Assembly (NCBI GenBank): GCA_045602425.1
Contig: JAZSBO010000002.1
Span: forward strand, 1 to 34,050
Origin: RGIG9608 sp045602425
GTDB taxonomy: Bacteria; Bacteroidota; Bacteroidia; Bacteroidales; Paludibacteraceae
Length of the DNA stretch: 34,050 nt
Direction: 5' to 3'
Under the pieces are notes generated by a model. It searched no databases, was not told the DNA's origin, and saw only the letters and a program-made list of their open reading frames with translations. How positions within the stretch are numbered: position 1 is the stretch's first letter; every line of letters begins with the position of its first letter. Made by a program: the position numbers and the translations under genes. Below, one piece after another: positions 24,056-33,974 of the stretch.

Positions 24056-26176
24056 CTACAAACCTTTCATTGACAATTGAATACGTTTTCGTTGCAAATC
24101 GACATCCAAAACTTTCACTTTTACATGCTGATGCAAATGCACAACTTCTGCAGGATCTTTTACAAAATTATCAGAAATATTAGAAACGTGTACCAATCCG
24201 TTTTCTTTAATACCAATATCAACAAATGCACCAAAATTTGTAACATTCGTAACAATTCCAGGAAGCAACTGCCCGACTTTCAAGTCTTCGATTTTCTTCA
24301 CAGACGGATCGAACTCAAAAACCTTGATAACAGAACGCGGATCACGTCCGGGTTTTTCCAACTCCGACATTATGTCTTTTAATGTATGTAATCCAACTTT
24401 TTCTGTAACATATTTTTCTAAAACGATTTTTGAACGTAAAGCCGAATCGTGCATTAAATCCTCTATTGAGCAATTCAAATCTTTTGCCATACGCTCCACA
24501 ACCCCGTAACTTTCGGGATGAACAGCAGAATTGTCAAGGGGATTTTTCGCATCTGCAATACGTAAAAATCCAGCACATTGTTCAAACGATTTTGCCCCCA
24601 TTCTTGGAACACTCATCAATTCACTACGCGACGAGAATGCCCCATTTTCAGTACGATAATCCACAATATTTTGAGCTAATTGACTCCCCAAACCTGACAC
24701 ATAAACCAACAAATGCTTACTTGCTGTATTAAGATTCACACCAACAGAATTCACAACACTTTCAACAGTTTGATCAAGCGTTTTTTTCAATCGATTTTGG
24801 TCAACATCGTGCTGATACTGTCCTACACCAATAGATTTTGGGTCAATCTTTACCAATTCTGCCAAAGGGTCCATCAAGCGTCGGCCAATAGAGACAGCAC
24901 CACGTACCGTAACATCATACTCGGGGAACTCCTCGCGAGCAATTTTAGATGCAGAATAAATAGAAGCACCACTTTCGCTTACCGAGAAAATTTGCACTTT
25001 ACGGTCGTAACGAATTTTTTGCACAAAAAATTCAGTTTCACGCCCAGCAGTTCCATTGCCAATAGCTATCGCTTGAATTTTATACATTTCGACTAATTTC
25101 TGCATTTTTCGAATAGCTTGAGCCATTTCATTTTGAGGGGGGTGAGGGAAAATTGTTTCATTGTGCAACAAATTACCTTGTTCATCAAGGCAAACGACTT
25201 TGCAACCTGTACGAAATCCGGGGTCAATTCCCAACACTCGTTTTTGTCCCAATGGAGAGGCAAGCAATAACTGTCTTAAATTCTCGGCAAAAACTCGAAT
25301 AGCTTCTGTGTCGGCGTGTTCTTTACTTTTCGCTGCAAATTCAGTTTCAATGCTCGGTCGCAAAAGGCGTTTGTAGGCATCTTCTATCGCTATAGTAACT
25401 TGCTCCGAAGCATCATTATTTGCTTTCACAAAAATTCGCTTCAAACGTTCCAAACAAGGTTCATCGTCAGGCTGAATTGTTATTTTAAGAAAACCTTCCG
25501 CCTCTCCACGTCGCATTGCCAACAATCTATGCGATGAACATCGCTTTAAAGGTTCCGAAAAATCGAAATAATCAGCATATTTATCACCTTCCGTCTCTTT
25601 CCCTTTCACAACTCGGGAAAAAATCGTTGCCTTTGAGCTAAAAACACTTCGAACAGCATTACGTGCCGACTCACTTTCATTTATCCATTCAGCAATAATG
25701 TCACGTGCACCTTTCAAAGCGTCTTCTTCCGTTTCAACCATGTCATTAACAAAACTACGCAAACGCACCGACAACGCATTATCCTTTTGCATCATTATTA
25801 TTTTTGCCAAAGGTTCAAGTCCTTTTTCTTTAGCAATTTCGGCACGAGTACGTTTCTTTTGTTTATAAGGCAAATAAATATCTTCTAAAGCAACTATATC
25901 CCAGCAAGTTGCAATACGTTCTTGAAGCTCAGGTGTCATTTTATCTTGTTTCTCAATAGCAGTAATCACCGTTTTTTTACGGGCTTCTATTTCTAACAAT
26001 TTTTCATAATGCTCTTTTATTGTAGCCACTTGTATCTCATCTAACGCATCGGTCATTTCTTTCCTATAGCGACTAATAAAAGGAACTGTAGCACCATCGA
26101 CCAATAATTGTATAGTATTGTTCACTTGTTTTGGAGTCAAAACAAGTGCTTTTGCAATTAAATTTGCGTATATCAT
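24056..26176 (-). CDS. tex: Tex-family RNA-binding transcription accessory protein
   Basis: A 706-residue nucleic-acid-binding protein related to eukaryotic Spt6. The order of domains is normal: helical N-terminal region starting LVLTPKQVNNTIQLL, YqgF/RNase H-like domain from about 312 (RVLGIDPGFRTGCKV), helix-hairpin-helix region about 490-560 (VGVNLNTASKHLLVYVSG), and a C-terminal S1 domain from about 636 (VTNVTNFGAFVDIGIKENGL) to the end. It is somewhat shorter than the roughly 770-residue proteobacterial proteins. Known members bind RNA and affect transcription, toxin expression or stress survival; the exact role is not settled. It is the last gene of the dxs unit, 5 nt after the GHL10 gene, converging on the R-M islet. 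Confidence 0.95.
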   Translation of the reverse strand: MIYANLIAKALVLTPKQVNNTIQLLVDGATVPFISRYRKEMTDALDEIQVATIKEHYEKLLEIEARKKTVITAIEKQDKMTPELQERIATCWDIVALEDIYLPYKQKKRTRAEIAKEKGLEPLAKIIMMQKDNALSVRLRSFVNDMVETEEDALKGARDIIAEWINESESARNAVRSVFSSKATIFSRVVKGKETEGDKYADYFDFSEPLKRCSSHRLLAMRRGEAEGFLKITIQPDDEPCLERLKRIFVKANNDASEQVTIAIEDAYKRLLRPSIETEFAAKSKEHADTEAIRVFAENLRQLLLASPLGQKRVLGIDPGFRTGCKVVCLDEQGNLLHNETIFPHPPQNEMAQAIRKMQKLVEMYKIQAIAIGNGTAGRETEFFVQKIRYDRKVQIFSVSESGASIYSASKIAREEFPEYDVTVRGAVSIGRRLMDPLAELVKIDPKSIGVGQYQHDVDQNRLKKTLDQTVESVVNSVGVNLNTASKHLLVYVSGLGSQLAQNIVDYRTENGAFSSRSELMSVPRMGAKSFEQCAGFLRIADAKNPLDNSAVHPESYGVVERMAKDLNCSIEDLMHDSALRSKIVLEKYVTEKVGLHTLKDIMSELEKPGRDPRSVIKVFEFDPSVKKIEDLKVGQLLPGIVTNVTNFGAFVDIGIKENGLVHVSNISDNFVKDPAEVVHLHQHVKVKVLDVDLQRKRIQLSMKGL

Positions 26177-26181
26177 AACTA

Positions 26182-27714
26182 CTAAAAATGAAAAGATTTA
26201 TTTTTGAGCAAAACCAACTTGCTCTCTTTTTTATAACGATTGACAGACGAAACGCCGAAAACATATTCCCCACGTAACGAGGTCATAGACAAAATATCAA
26301 TTGACTTTTCAGGTGTCAAACAATAAATATTTTCAGCATTTTCTGTATCGGCAACAGCATTAGCTTTAAATGCATAAACAATATAATATGCTGTCAGTAT
26401 ATTTTTATTTTCTGTACAAGCATCATCCCAAACAAGCATCAACTTGTCTTCTTTTCGTTGCAAACGAATATTTATAGGCGATTCTGCCTCATCTTTCTCT
26501 ACCATTGACGTAGCAACGGGAGGTATTGCCCAATACTGATAAAAATCACTTGCAAGGCTATCAAGCAATCCTTGCGGATTTTTCAGAAATGGAGCAGCAC
26601 TATAAAAAGCAACACCATTCACATTATCAAAGTCCTCATTCATACGCATTTGTCGTATGAGTTCATTACCGCTATGCCAAGCAGATGTTTTGTTAACACC
26701 AAGCCCAGACGCAAACAAACCGATATACAGATTTTTACTATAAGCATTCTTATTCCACCAATCTATCAACACTGCGTAATCGGCATTTTTCTTTCCTATT
26801 TCCCAATAAAGTTGAGGTACGACATAATCAATAGTCCCCTCTTTCAGCCACATTAGAATATCAGCGTACAAATCATCATAATTAGTTATTCCTGCTTTTG
26901 TTTGTGAACCCCTCGGGTCTTTGTCTATGTTTCTCCAAACACCAAAAGGACTAATACCAAACTCAACCCAAGGTTTCAATGATTTGATTGTTTTCTGAAG
27001 TTCTGCAATGACAAGATTTACGTTATTTCGACGCCAATCATCTTTTTTCTCTACTGAAAATCCTCGTGGATATTGAGCAAACGAGTTTTTATCAGGGAAA
27101 TCTTTGTTTGATACACGATAAGGATAAAAATAATCATCAAAATGAATTGCATCTACATCATAACGCGTTACTACATCGGCAACAACCTTATTTAAGAACT
27201 CCCTTGTTTCATCGTAGGCCGGATCAAAATAGAGTTTATCACCATATTCAACAAACAAATAAGGCTTTTTGAAATACAAATGATTTGGATGTAATGTTGC
27301 TGTATCGGCAGTCATTGCTACACGATAAGGGTTCATCCACGCATGCACTTCTATACAACGTTTGTGTGCTTCGTCAATGATAAACTGCAACGGATCATAA
27401 TATGGGACAAGGGGCTTCCCCTGTTCTCCTGTTAAATACATTGACAAAGGTTCTAAATCAGAGTTATAAAAACTATCCGAACATGGACGCACTTGCAAAA
27501 ATATAGCATTGATTTTCAGTTGTTGAAAACGATTCAACATCACTAAAATTTCTTGTTGCTGTTCCAATGAAGTAAGCTCAGGCGATGACGGCCAATCAAT
27601 ATTTTTCACCGTTGCAACCCAAACAGCACGCATCTCACGCTTGCTTTCAGCAAACAATGTAAATGAAAGTAGCAAACAAAAGATCAGAAAAAAAAGTTTC
27701 TTCATAAACAACAT
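26182..27714 (-). CDS. GHL10-family glycoside hydrolase-like protein
   Basis: A 510-residue exported protein. A signal peptide ends near LFA; Met4 is a credible alternative start since it directly precedes KKLFF, while the ATG at 27714 directly follows the trkH stop. The catalytic (beta/alpha)8 domain of the GHL10 family (formerly DUF187) runs from about residue 27 (MRAVWVATVKNIDWPS) to 390, with QVRPCSDSFY, HAWMNPYRVA, AIHFDDYFYPY and PQLYWEIG as typical segments. The last 100 residues resemble a fibronectin-like beta domain. Relatives include enzymes acting on denuded peptidoglycan glycans, so cell-wall turnover is a plausible role; the substrate here is not shown. Confidence 0.9.
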   Translation of the reverse strand: MLFMKKLFFLIFCLLLSFTLFAESKREMRAVWVATVKNIDWPSSPELTSLEQQQEILVMLNRFQQLKINAIFLQVRPCSDSFYNSDLEPLSMYLTGEQGKPLVPYYDPLQFIIDEAHKRCIEVHAWMNPYRVAMTADTATLHPNHLYFKKPYLFVEYGDKLYFDPAYDETREFLNKVVADVVTRYDVDAIHFDDYFYPYRVSNKDFPDKNSFAQYPRGFSVEKKDDWRRNNVNLVIAELQKTIKSLKPWVEFGISPFGVWRNIDKDPRGSQTKAGITNYDDLYADILMWLKEGTIDYVVPQLYWEIGKKNADYAVLIDWWNKNAYSKNLYIGLFASGLGVNKTSAWHSGNELIRQMRMNEDFDNVNGVAFYSAAPFLKNPQGLLDSLASDFYQYWAIPPVATSMVEKDEAESPINIRLQRKEDKLMLVWDDACTENKNILTAYYIVYAFKANAVADTENAENIYCLTPEKSIDILSMTSLRGEYVFGVSSVNRYKKESKLVLLKNKSFHF

Positions 27715-29184
27715 TTATCTTTTCCAAAAGGCTGGAGAAAATAATAGTAAAACTGTAAATAATTCCAAACGACCAACCAACATTAGAAACGACAAAATCC
27801 ATTTTGCAACAGCAGGTAAAGCGAGAAACGTACCTGATGGTCCGAAATCACCAAACGCAGGTCCAATATTGCCTACCATTGATATAGAAATGCCTAATGA
27901 ATCACTCAACGACAAACCCACAAAAGACATCGTAACAGCACCAATCATTATCAAAAATAGATAAATAATAAGAAATGAGAACGTACTATTCACCACAGTT
28001 TCTGGTATAACATGACCATTTATTTTTATTGGTAAATAAGCATTTGGATGTAAGCGTCGTTTAAATTCATAAAAACTATTCTTAAGCAAAATAACAACAC
28101 GCGAAAGTTTTAGGGCACCACTCGTTGAACCAGCAGAAGCTCCTGTCAACATCAAAAGAACAACAAATACAAATATTGTTTTATTCCATAACTGATAATC
28201 GTAGGTAGAAAACCCCGTAGTTGTAATTATTGACACCACCTGAAACAAACAATCTCTAAAAATTTTTTCAAAGTGAGAAATAGTATCAATACGTGTTGTA
28301 CAACCAACAATGAGTACAAATATTATAGTTGCAAAAATTACTATTCCAATATAAAATTTAAACTCATCATCTTGCAACAATCGTTTTATTTTACCTTTTA
28401 TCAAAGCTAAATAAAGCAAAATAAATTTTGTACCACCAATTAACATAAATACAATAACAACATACTGCAAAAATGGTGAATCCCAATATGCAATACTTTC
28501 TTGTTTTGTCGAGTAACCTCCTGTTGATAAGGTCGTTAAAGAATGACAAACAGCGTCAAACAAATTCATTCCACCAAGCCAAAACAACAACATTGCCAAC
28601 AACGTCAGCACGACATATAACACCCACAAACGTCGAGCAGTCGATTTTATTCGAGGTTGAAGTTTATCTTGTATTGGTCCTGTTGCTTCTGCAGAAAACA
28701 ATTGTACATCACCATTCAAAAATGGGAGTATTGCCATTGACATCAAAACGAATCCCACTCCACCAATCCATTGTGTCAAACTTCTCCAAAAAAGTAATCC
28801 GTGAGGTAACGATTCTATATTAGTTAAAATAGAAGCTCCCGTTGTTGTAAAACCTGAAATTGTTTCAAAAAAAGCATCTGTAAACGAAGGAATTGCTCCA
28901 CTCCACCAAAATGGCAATGTTCCAAATAATGAGAATAAAATCCAAACGATCGTTATTGTTAACATTCCAACACGTTTATCCATTTTCATAGAATAATTAC
29001 GCCCTGCTAACATTAATACAATACCAAAAGAAAATGTTACCAACGTAGAACACAACAAATAAGGGAAATCGTATTCGTTATATCTTAATGCAACTAAAAA
29101 TGCTAAAAACATCAAAGCACTTTCAATGCATAAAAATACACCTACCAAAAAAAATATCAATTTCCAATTGAAAACACTTCTCAT
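27715..29184 (-). CDS. trkH: Trk-type potassium transporter membrane subunit
   Basis: A 489-residue inner-membrane K+ uptake channel subunit. It shows the repeated M1-P-M2 layout, with four pore segments: TTTGAS (113-118), STGGYST (220-226), TTTGFST (321-327) and GNIGPAFG (438-445), whose glycines line the selectivity filter. GASAGSTSGALKLSR (348-362) is the conserved loop seen after the third pore. Length matches TrkH/KtrB relatives. It overlaps trkA by 4 nt (ATGA), so the two subunits are translationally coupled. Confidence 0.95.
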   Translation of the reverse strand: MRSVFNWKLIFFLVGVFLCIESALMFLAFLVALRYNEYDFPYLLCSTLVTFSFGIVLMLAGRNYSMKMDKRVGMLTITIVWILFSLFGTLPFWWSGAIPSFTDAFFETISGFTTTGASILTNIESLPHGLLFWRSLTQWIGGVGFVLMSMAILPFLNGDVQLFSAEATGPIQDKLQPRIKSTARRLWVLYVVLTLLAMLLFWLGGMNLFDAVCHSLTTLSTGGYSTKQESIAYWDSPFLQYVVIVFMLIGGTKFILLYLALIKGKIKRLLQDDEFKFYIGIVIFATIIFVLIVGCTTRIDTISHFEKIFRDCLFQVVSIITTTGFSTYDYQLWNKTIFVFVVLLMLTGASAGSTSGALKLSRVVILLKNSFYEFKRRLHPNAYLPIKINGHVIPETVVNSTFSFLIIYLFLIMIGAVTMSFVGLSLSDSLGISISMVGNIGPAFGDFGPSGTFLALPAVAKWILSFLMLVGRLELFTVLLLFSPAFWKR

Positions 29185-30521
29185 GGATTAAACAACTTTT
29201 CTAATTTACGAATACTTGCAGCTGTACAAAAAACTACAACATGATCATTCGGAAGTATTTGAGTATCACCATTTACGACAAAACCTTTACCATCTCGCAC
29301 AATTCCACCAATATTTACATCTTTTGGTAAACGCAAATCTTTCACCTTATATTGTGTTATTTTATCATTTTCTCTTACCATAAATTCCACTACCTCAGCA
29401 TCCGAATAAGTCAAACACTGAACATTCAAAACATCATCGTTCAATGTTAATTGATAAATATAACTTGCTGCAATTAGTTTTTTATTTACTATCGTACCAA
29501 TATCAAGATTATCAGCAACATCAATATAATCTAGATTCTCTATCTCGGCAATACTCTTCTTTATACCAAAACTTTTTGCAGTTAAACAAGTCAATGTGTT
29601 AGCTTCAGAGTTGTCTGTAATAGCTACAAATGCATCCATATCTTGCAATCCTTCACTTTTCAACAAATCCAAATCACGCCCATCACCTTGCACAATAAGC
29701 AAATTTGAAAGTCCCATTTCTGCCATTTTCCGGCATCGCTCTAAATTACTTTCAACTACAGTAATTTCAATATCTTTCGGTATATCACGCATCGCTCTAC
29801 GAGCAATCGAGCCGCCTCCCATAATCATCACTTTATTTATGGTAAATAGGGATTTTCCTGCATCTTGACGTACAAATTCCAAATTCTCTTTAGTTGTTAT
29901 AAAATATACCACATCACCAGCTTTAACCTCATCTGATCCTTTTGGAATAATTGTTTTCAAATGTCGTTTTATTGCCACAATACGATATTTCTCATGATTA
30001 AAATACCCTGAGGAAAACAATTTATTTACTAATGGTGCTGACGAACGAATTTTTATACAAATCAACACCAAAGCTTTATCACAAAAATAGCGTTGTTCAC
30101 GAAGCCAACCTATTTTTAGAGAATCAACTATCTCATTAGCAGCCAAACGCTCTGGCATAATCAACGAATCAACCCCAAGTTTTTTAAAAAAATCTGCATT
30201 TTTAGGCTTCAAATATTCAGTATTGTTGATACGAGCGACAGTTTTTTTTGCACCCAAATTAGTTGCTAACATACAAGCAGTCATATTTACACTCTCGTCT
30301 GGTGTTACAGCAATAAATAAATCGGTATTCTTCACATCGCATTCCATCAAAACTTCCAACGAAGTTGGACGCCCAATTTTAGTCATCAAATCATAATTGC
30401 TATCAAGTCCACGCAAACGTTCTTCGCATTCGTCTAAAAGCACAATGTCGAAATTATCTCGAACCAACATTTTCGCCAAATGCGTGCCTACTGCTCCTGC
30501 TCCTGCTATTATTATTCTCAT
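29181..30521 (-). CDS. trkA: Trk potassium uptake regulatory subunit
   Basis: A 446-residue cytosolic protein with two Rossmann-type RCK modules, the ring-forming gate that responds to NAD(H)/ATP and controls TrkH. The first nucleotide-binding motif is GAGAVG (7-12) followed by VLLDECEERL. The second begins VMIMGGGSIARRAMRD (about 231) followed by VVESNLERC. Each is followed by a smaller C-terminal RCK subdomain. Duplication in one chain is the normal TrkA form. It overlaps dxs by 1 nt (TAATG) and trkH by 4 nt. Confidence 0.95.
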   Translation of the reverse strand: MRIIIAGAGAVGTHLAKMLVRDNFDIVLLDECEERLRGLDSNYDLMTKIGRPTSLEVLMECDVKNTDLFIAVTPDESVNMTACMLATNLGAKKTVARINNTEYLKPKNADFFKKLGVDSLIMPERLAANEIVDSLKIGWLREQRYFCDKALVLICIKIRSSAPLVNKLFSSGYFNHEKYRIVAIKRHLKTIIPKGSDEVKAGDVVYFITTKENLEFVRQDAGKSLFTINKVMIMGGGSIARRAMRDIPKDIEITVVESNLERCRKMAEMGLSNLLIVQGDGRDLDLLKSEGLQDMDAFVAITDNSEANTLTCLTAKSFGIKKSIAEIENLDYIDVADNLDIGTIVNKKLIAASYIYQLTLNDDVLNVQCLTYSDAEVVEFMVRENDKITQYKVKDLRLPKDVNIGGIVRDGKGFVVNGDTQILPNDHVVVFCTAASIRKLEKLFNP

Positions 30522-32419
30522 TAGTGGTTGTTTTTAAAAATCATTTTCAAAGTTTCAGCAATTCCTTTGCTGTCAAGTCCTAACATTTCATAAAGTTCAT
30601 AAGGCATTCCGTGTTCAACAAATATATCAGGAATCCCAAGTCGCTTAATCTGTGGCGACAATCCGTTGTCCGACATAAATTCCAAGATGGCACTCCCCAT
30701 TCCACCTTTTAAAACACCATCCTCTATTGTTACAATATTTTTATATTTCTTCCCTATTGTACTTAACAATTTTTCGTCTAATGGTTTCAAAAACCGCAAA
30801 TCATACAAAGCAACTTTTTCGGCATCTTTTCCCAACAATTCTATTGCTTGTAGAGCAACATTCCCAATAGGACCTATAGTTATTACCGCCACATCACTAC
30901 CCTCTTTTACACAACGTCCTTTACCAATTTCAATTTCCTGCATCGGTGTTTTCCATTCTTTTAAAACGCCTGCTCCACGTGGATATCGAATAACAAAAGC
31001 TCCTTTGTCAGGCAATTGTGCTGTAAACATTAAATTTCTTAATTCCGATTCATCAAATGGCGAAGCTATTGTCAAATTTGGGATACAACGGAAATATGCC
31101 AAATCAAATTCCCCTTGATGTGTTGCACCATCTTGTCCAACAATTCCTGCACGATCTAAACATAACACAACATTCAAATTTTGCAAAGCAACATCGTGTA
31201 TTACATTATCATAAGCACGTTGCATAAAAGATGAATAAATATTACAAAATGGTAATAATCCTTCTTTCGACAATCCTGCTGAAAAAGTTACAGCATGCCC
31301 CTCTGCTATACCAACATCAAAAACACGTTCAGGTAAAGCATTTTTCATTATATTCATAGAACATCCCGACATCATAGCTGGAGTTATACCAACTATTTTT
31401 TCGTTCAGCTGAGCCAGTTCAAGCAAAGTATAACCAAAAACTTCTTGAAACAAAGGAGGCATTCCTTGCTTTTTATTATTTACACGTTCGCCTGTTTCTT
31501 TATTAAACTCACCTGGTGCATGCCATAGCGTAGCAGCCTCTTCTGCAGATTTATATCCTTTTCCTTTTACAGTGATACAATGTAAAACTTTTGGACCTTT
31601 AAAGTTTTTGATTTTTTCCAGTGTATCTACCAACATTTTCACATCATGACCATCAATCGGACCAAAATAACGAATGTTTAAACCTTCGAAAATATTATTT
31701 TTCGATATTTTTTTCCCTTTCAAAGAATTTGTAAAGCGTATAATTCTATTCTTTTGTTCTTCGGTAATAAGATGCAATTTTTTCAAACATTGATAAACTT
31801 TATATCGCAAATTATTGTAGGCTGTCGAAGTGTGAATATTTGTCAAATAGCGACTTATCCCACTGGAAATCGGGTCTATGGCAATTCCATTATCGTTTAA
31901 AATTATCAATAAGTTATTCGGATTAATAGACGCATTGTTCAAACCTTCAAAAGCTAAACCGCCAGTCATCGAACCATCTCCAATAATAGCTACTACCTGA
32001 CGCTCATCTTCACCTTTCAAATTCGATGCAACCGACATACCCAATGCCGCCGAAATAGAAGTTGACGAATGCCCAACTCCAAACGCATCATATTCGCTCT
32101 CTTTGGGTGAAGGGAAACCACTTAAACCTTTAAATTTTCGATTTGTAGAAAAACGCTTACGACGCCCTGTAAGTATTTTATGAGCATAAGCTTGATGCCC
32201 AACATCCCAAACCAAACGATCATAAGGAGTAGAAAAAACATAATGCAATGCAACAGACAACTCTACAACACCAAGACTTGCCCCCAAATGACCAGGATTA
32301 TGCGACAATTCATCAATTATAAACTGACGTAACTCCTCACAAACTTGCTCTAATTCTTGTTTATCAAGTTTCTTTAAATCATCAGGGGTTTCTATATTGA
32401 ACAACAAATTCGTTTTCAT
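30521..32419 (-). CDS. dxs: 1-deoxy-D-xylulose-5-phosphate synthase
   Basis: A 632-residue thiamine-diphosphate enzyme that condenses pyruvate and glyceraldehyde 3-phosphate, the first step of the methylerythritol phosphate isoprenoid route. His44 in NPGHLGASLG, GHSSTSISAALG (116-127), the cofactor motif GDGSMTGG...NN (147-162), AEGHAVTFSAGL with the catalytic Glu, and DRAGIVGQDGATHQG are all present. Length is normal. First gene of the unit dxs-trkA-trkH-GHL10-tex, whose members overlap or lie within 5 nt. Divergent from metK. Confidence 0.97.
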   Translation of the reverse strand: MKTNLLFNIETPDDLKKLDKQELEQVCEELRQFIIDELSHNPGHLGASLGVVELSVALHYVFSTPYDRLVWDVGHQAYAHKILTGRRKRFSTNRKFKGLSGFPSPKESEYDAFGVGHSSTSISAALGMSVASNLKGEDERQVVAIIGDGSMTGGLAFEGLNNASINPNNLLIILNDNGIAIDPISSGISRYLTNIHTSTAYNNLRYKVYQCLKKLHLITEEQKNRIIRFTNSLKGKKISKNNIFEGLNIRYFGPIDGHDVKMLVDTLEKIKNFKGPKVLHCITVKGKGYKSAEEAATLWHAPGEFNKETGERVNNKKQGMPPLFQEVFGYTLLELAQLNEKIVGITPAMMSGCSMNIMKNALPERVFDVGIAEGHAVTFSAGLSKEGLLPFCNIYSSFMQRAYDNVIHDVALQNLNVVLCLDRAGIVGQDGATHQGEFDLAYFRCIPNLTIASPFDESELRNLMFTAQLPDKGAFVIRYPRGAGVLKEWKTPMQEIEIGKGRCVKEGSDVAVITIGPIGNVALQAIELLGKDAEKVALYDLRFLKPLDEKLLSTIGKKYKNIVTIEDGVLKGGMGSAILEFMSDNGLSPQIKRLGIPDIFVEHGMPYELYEMLGLDSKGIAETLKMIFKNNH

Positions 32420-32442
32420 CAGATTTTCTATATCAATACTTG

Positions 32443-32450
32443 CAAAAATA
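32443..32450 (-). promoter_or_regulatory. -7 box for the dxs operon
   Basis: The minus strand reads TATTTTTG, matching TAnnTTTG, 24 nt before the dxs start codon. The -33 region is not consensus. Confidence 0.4.
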
Positions 32451-32502
32451 ATACAAAATAAAACATTTTTATTTTTTTCTTACGACAATAAAGAAAAAGA
32501 TT

Positions 32503-32510
32503 TACCTTTG
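32503..32510 (+). promoter_or_regulatory. -7 box for metK leader
   Basis: TACCTTTG, the same box as in the tRNA-Pro promoter, lies just upstream of the riboswitch. A T-rich run occupies the -33 region. The transcript would start near 32515 and carry a leader of about 155 nt. Confidence 0.55.
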
Positions 32511-32528
32511 CAACGTTTTCTTACGAGA

Positions 32529-32577
32529 ACGTGGACAAATTTGGATGCTTGCAACCACAATAAAAAATGCTAAAAAC
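32529..32577 (+). promoter_or_regulatory. SAM-II-type riboswitch upstream of metK
   Basis: P1 pairs GTGG (32531-32534) with CCAC (32555-32558). The enclosed loop reads ACAAATTTGGATGC and ends TTGCAA, directly before the 3' side of P1, as in SAM-II. After P1 an A-rich linker leads to AATGCTAAAAA (32566-32576), the conserved 3' element that forms the H-type pseudoknot; loop bases ATTT can pair with AAAT (32565-32568). SAM-II elements are known upstream of methionine and SAM genes, including in Bacteroidota, and metK fits as target. Recognised by eye from the consensus, not by covariance search. The distance to the start codon is about 95 nt. Confidence 0.8.
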
Positions 32578-32672
32578 ACACATCATCTTTTTATTTCAAA
32601 ACAGCAACTCTATCATTTCACGTTTTTTTAGGAAAATAATTATTTTGATTATTAACTTAAAAAACATTTTCT

Positions 32673-33950
32673 ATGAGTTATTTTTTTACATCTGAATCCG
32701 TTTCAGAAGGACATCCAGACAAAGTAGCGGATCAAATTTCAGACGCCATTCTTGACAATTTTTTAGCACAAGATGCCGTTTCAAAAGTTGCTTGTGAAAC
32801 ATTAGTTACAACAGGTCAAGTAGTGCTCGCTGGCGAAGTAAAATCAAGTGCATACGTCGATGTACAAAGTGTTGCACGAAAAGTCATCAATCGTATAGGT
32901 TACACCAAAAGCGAATATATGTTCGACGGCAATTCGTGTGGAATTTTTTCAGCAATTCACGAGCAATCAAGCGACATCAACCAAGGTGTAGAGCGTAAAG
33001 AACCAATGGAACAAGGTGCTGGTGATCAAGGTATGATGTTTGGTTATGCTTGCAACGAAACAAAAAATTTTATGCCTATTACACTTGATTTAGCACACAA
33101 CTTATTGTTAGAATTAAAAAATATTCGCAACAAAGGAGAAGTAATGCGTTACCTGCGTCCCGATGCAAAATCACAAGTTACAATTGAATACGACGATAAC
33201 AATCGCCCTATTCGTATTGATACTATTGTTATTTCTACTCAACACGATGATTTTATCAAGCCTACAGAGGACAAAACTCAACAGCAAGCAGATGAAGAAA
33301 TGCTTGCAATCATAAAAAATGATGTTCAAAACATATTGATTCCGAAAGTCATAGAAAACGACCCTCAATACAAATATTTATTCAATAACGACTACAAGCT
33401 ATTTGTCAATCCAACAGGCAAATTTGTAATTGGCGGACCACATGGTGATACAGGACTAACAGGAAGAAAAATCATTGTTGACACTTATGGTGGGAAAGGT
33501 GCACACGGCGGTGGAGCATTTTCGGGCAAAGACCCTTCGAAAGTTGACCGCTCGGCAGCTTATGCGGCACGACATATTGCCAAAAACATTGTTGCAGCAG
33601 GCATTGCCAACGAAGTCTTGGTGCAAGTGGCATACGCTATCGGCGTTGCAAAACCTATGAATCTGTATATCAACACTTATGGGACAGCAAACGTAGCAAT
33701 GAGCGATGGAGAAATAGCAAAAAAAATTGAGCAAATTTTTGATATGCGACCCAAAGCAATCGAAGAGCGACTCAAACTCCGCAACCCAATTTACGAAGAA
33801 ACAGCGTCTTACGGACACGTAGGTCAAACTCCTAAAATTGTAACAAAAACATTCAAAAATGGTAATGGTGAAGATTTTTCTTGCGAAGTGGAGCTGTTCA
33901 CTTGGGAAAAAACTGATAAAGTTGAAGAATTAAAACAAGCATTCTTCTAA
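32673..33950 (+). CDS. metK: S-adenosylmethionine synthetase
   Basis: A 425-residue cytosolic enzyme making SAM from methionine and ATP. Catalytic His14 is in SEGHPDKVADQISDAILD. The ATP motif GAGDQGMMFGYA is at 115-126. GGPHGDTGLTGRKIIVDTYGG and the glycine-rich loop GGGAFSGKDPSKVDRSAAY follow. It is about 40 residues longer than the E. coli enzyme, with extra sequence in the middle, as usual for Bacteroidota MetK. Probably regulated by the SAM-II-type element in its leader. Its product is the methyl donor for three methyltransferases encoded in this window. Confidence 0.97.
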   Translation: MSYFFTSESVSEGHPDKVADQISDAILDNFLAQDAVSKVACETLVTTGQVVLAGEVKSSAYVDVQSVARKVINRIGYTKSEYMFDGNSCGIFSAIHEQSSDINQGVERKEPMEQGAGDQGMMFGYACNETKNFMPITLDLAHNLLLELKNIRNKGEVMRYLRPDAKSQVTIEYDDNNRPIRIDTIVISTQHDDFIKPTEDKTQQQADEEMLAIIKNDVQNILIPKVIENDPQYKYLFNNDYKLFVNPTGKFVIGGPHGDTGLTGRKIIVDTYGGKGAHGGGAFSGKDPSKVDRSAAYAARHIAKNIVAAGIANEVLVQVAYAIGVAKPMNLYINTYGTANVAMSDGEIAKKIEQIFDMRPKAIEERLKLRNPIYEETASYGHVGQTPKIVTKTFKNGNGEDFSCEVELFTWEKTDKVEELKQAFF

Positions 33951-33974
33951 TAAAATTTTTTATGCTATTACTTT

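Noticed and set aside
24049..24058. Terminator between the restriction gene and tex
   Set aside because: Only 4 nt separate the stop codons and no hairpin with a T tail spans them.
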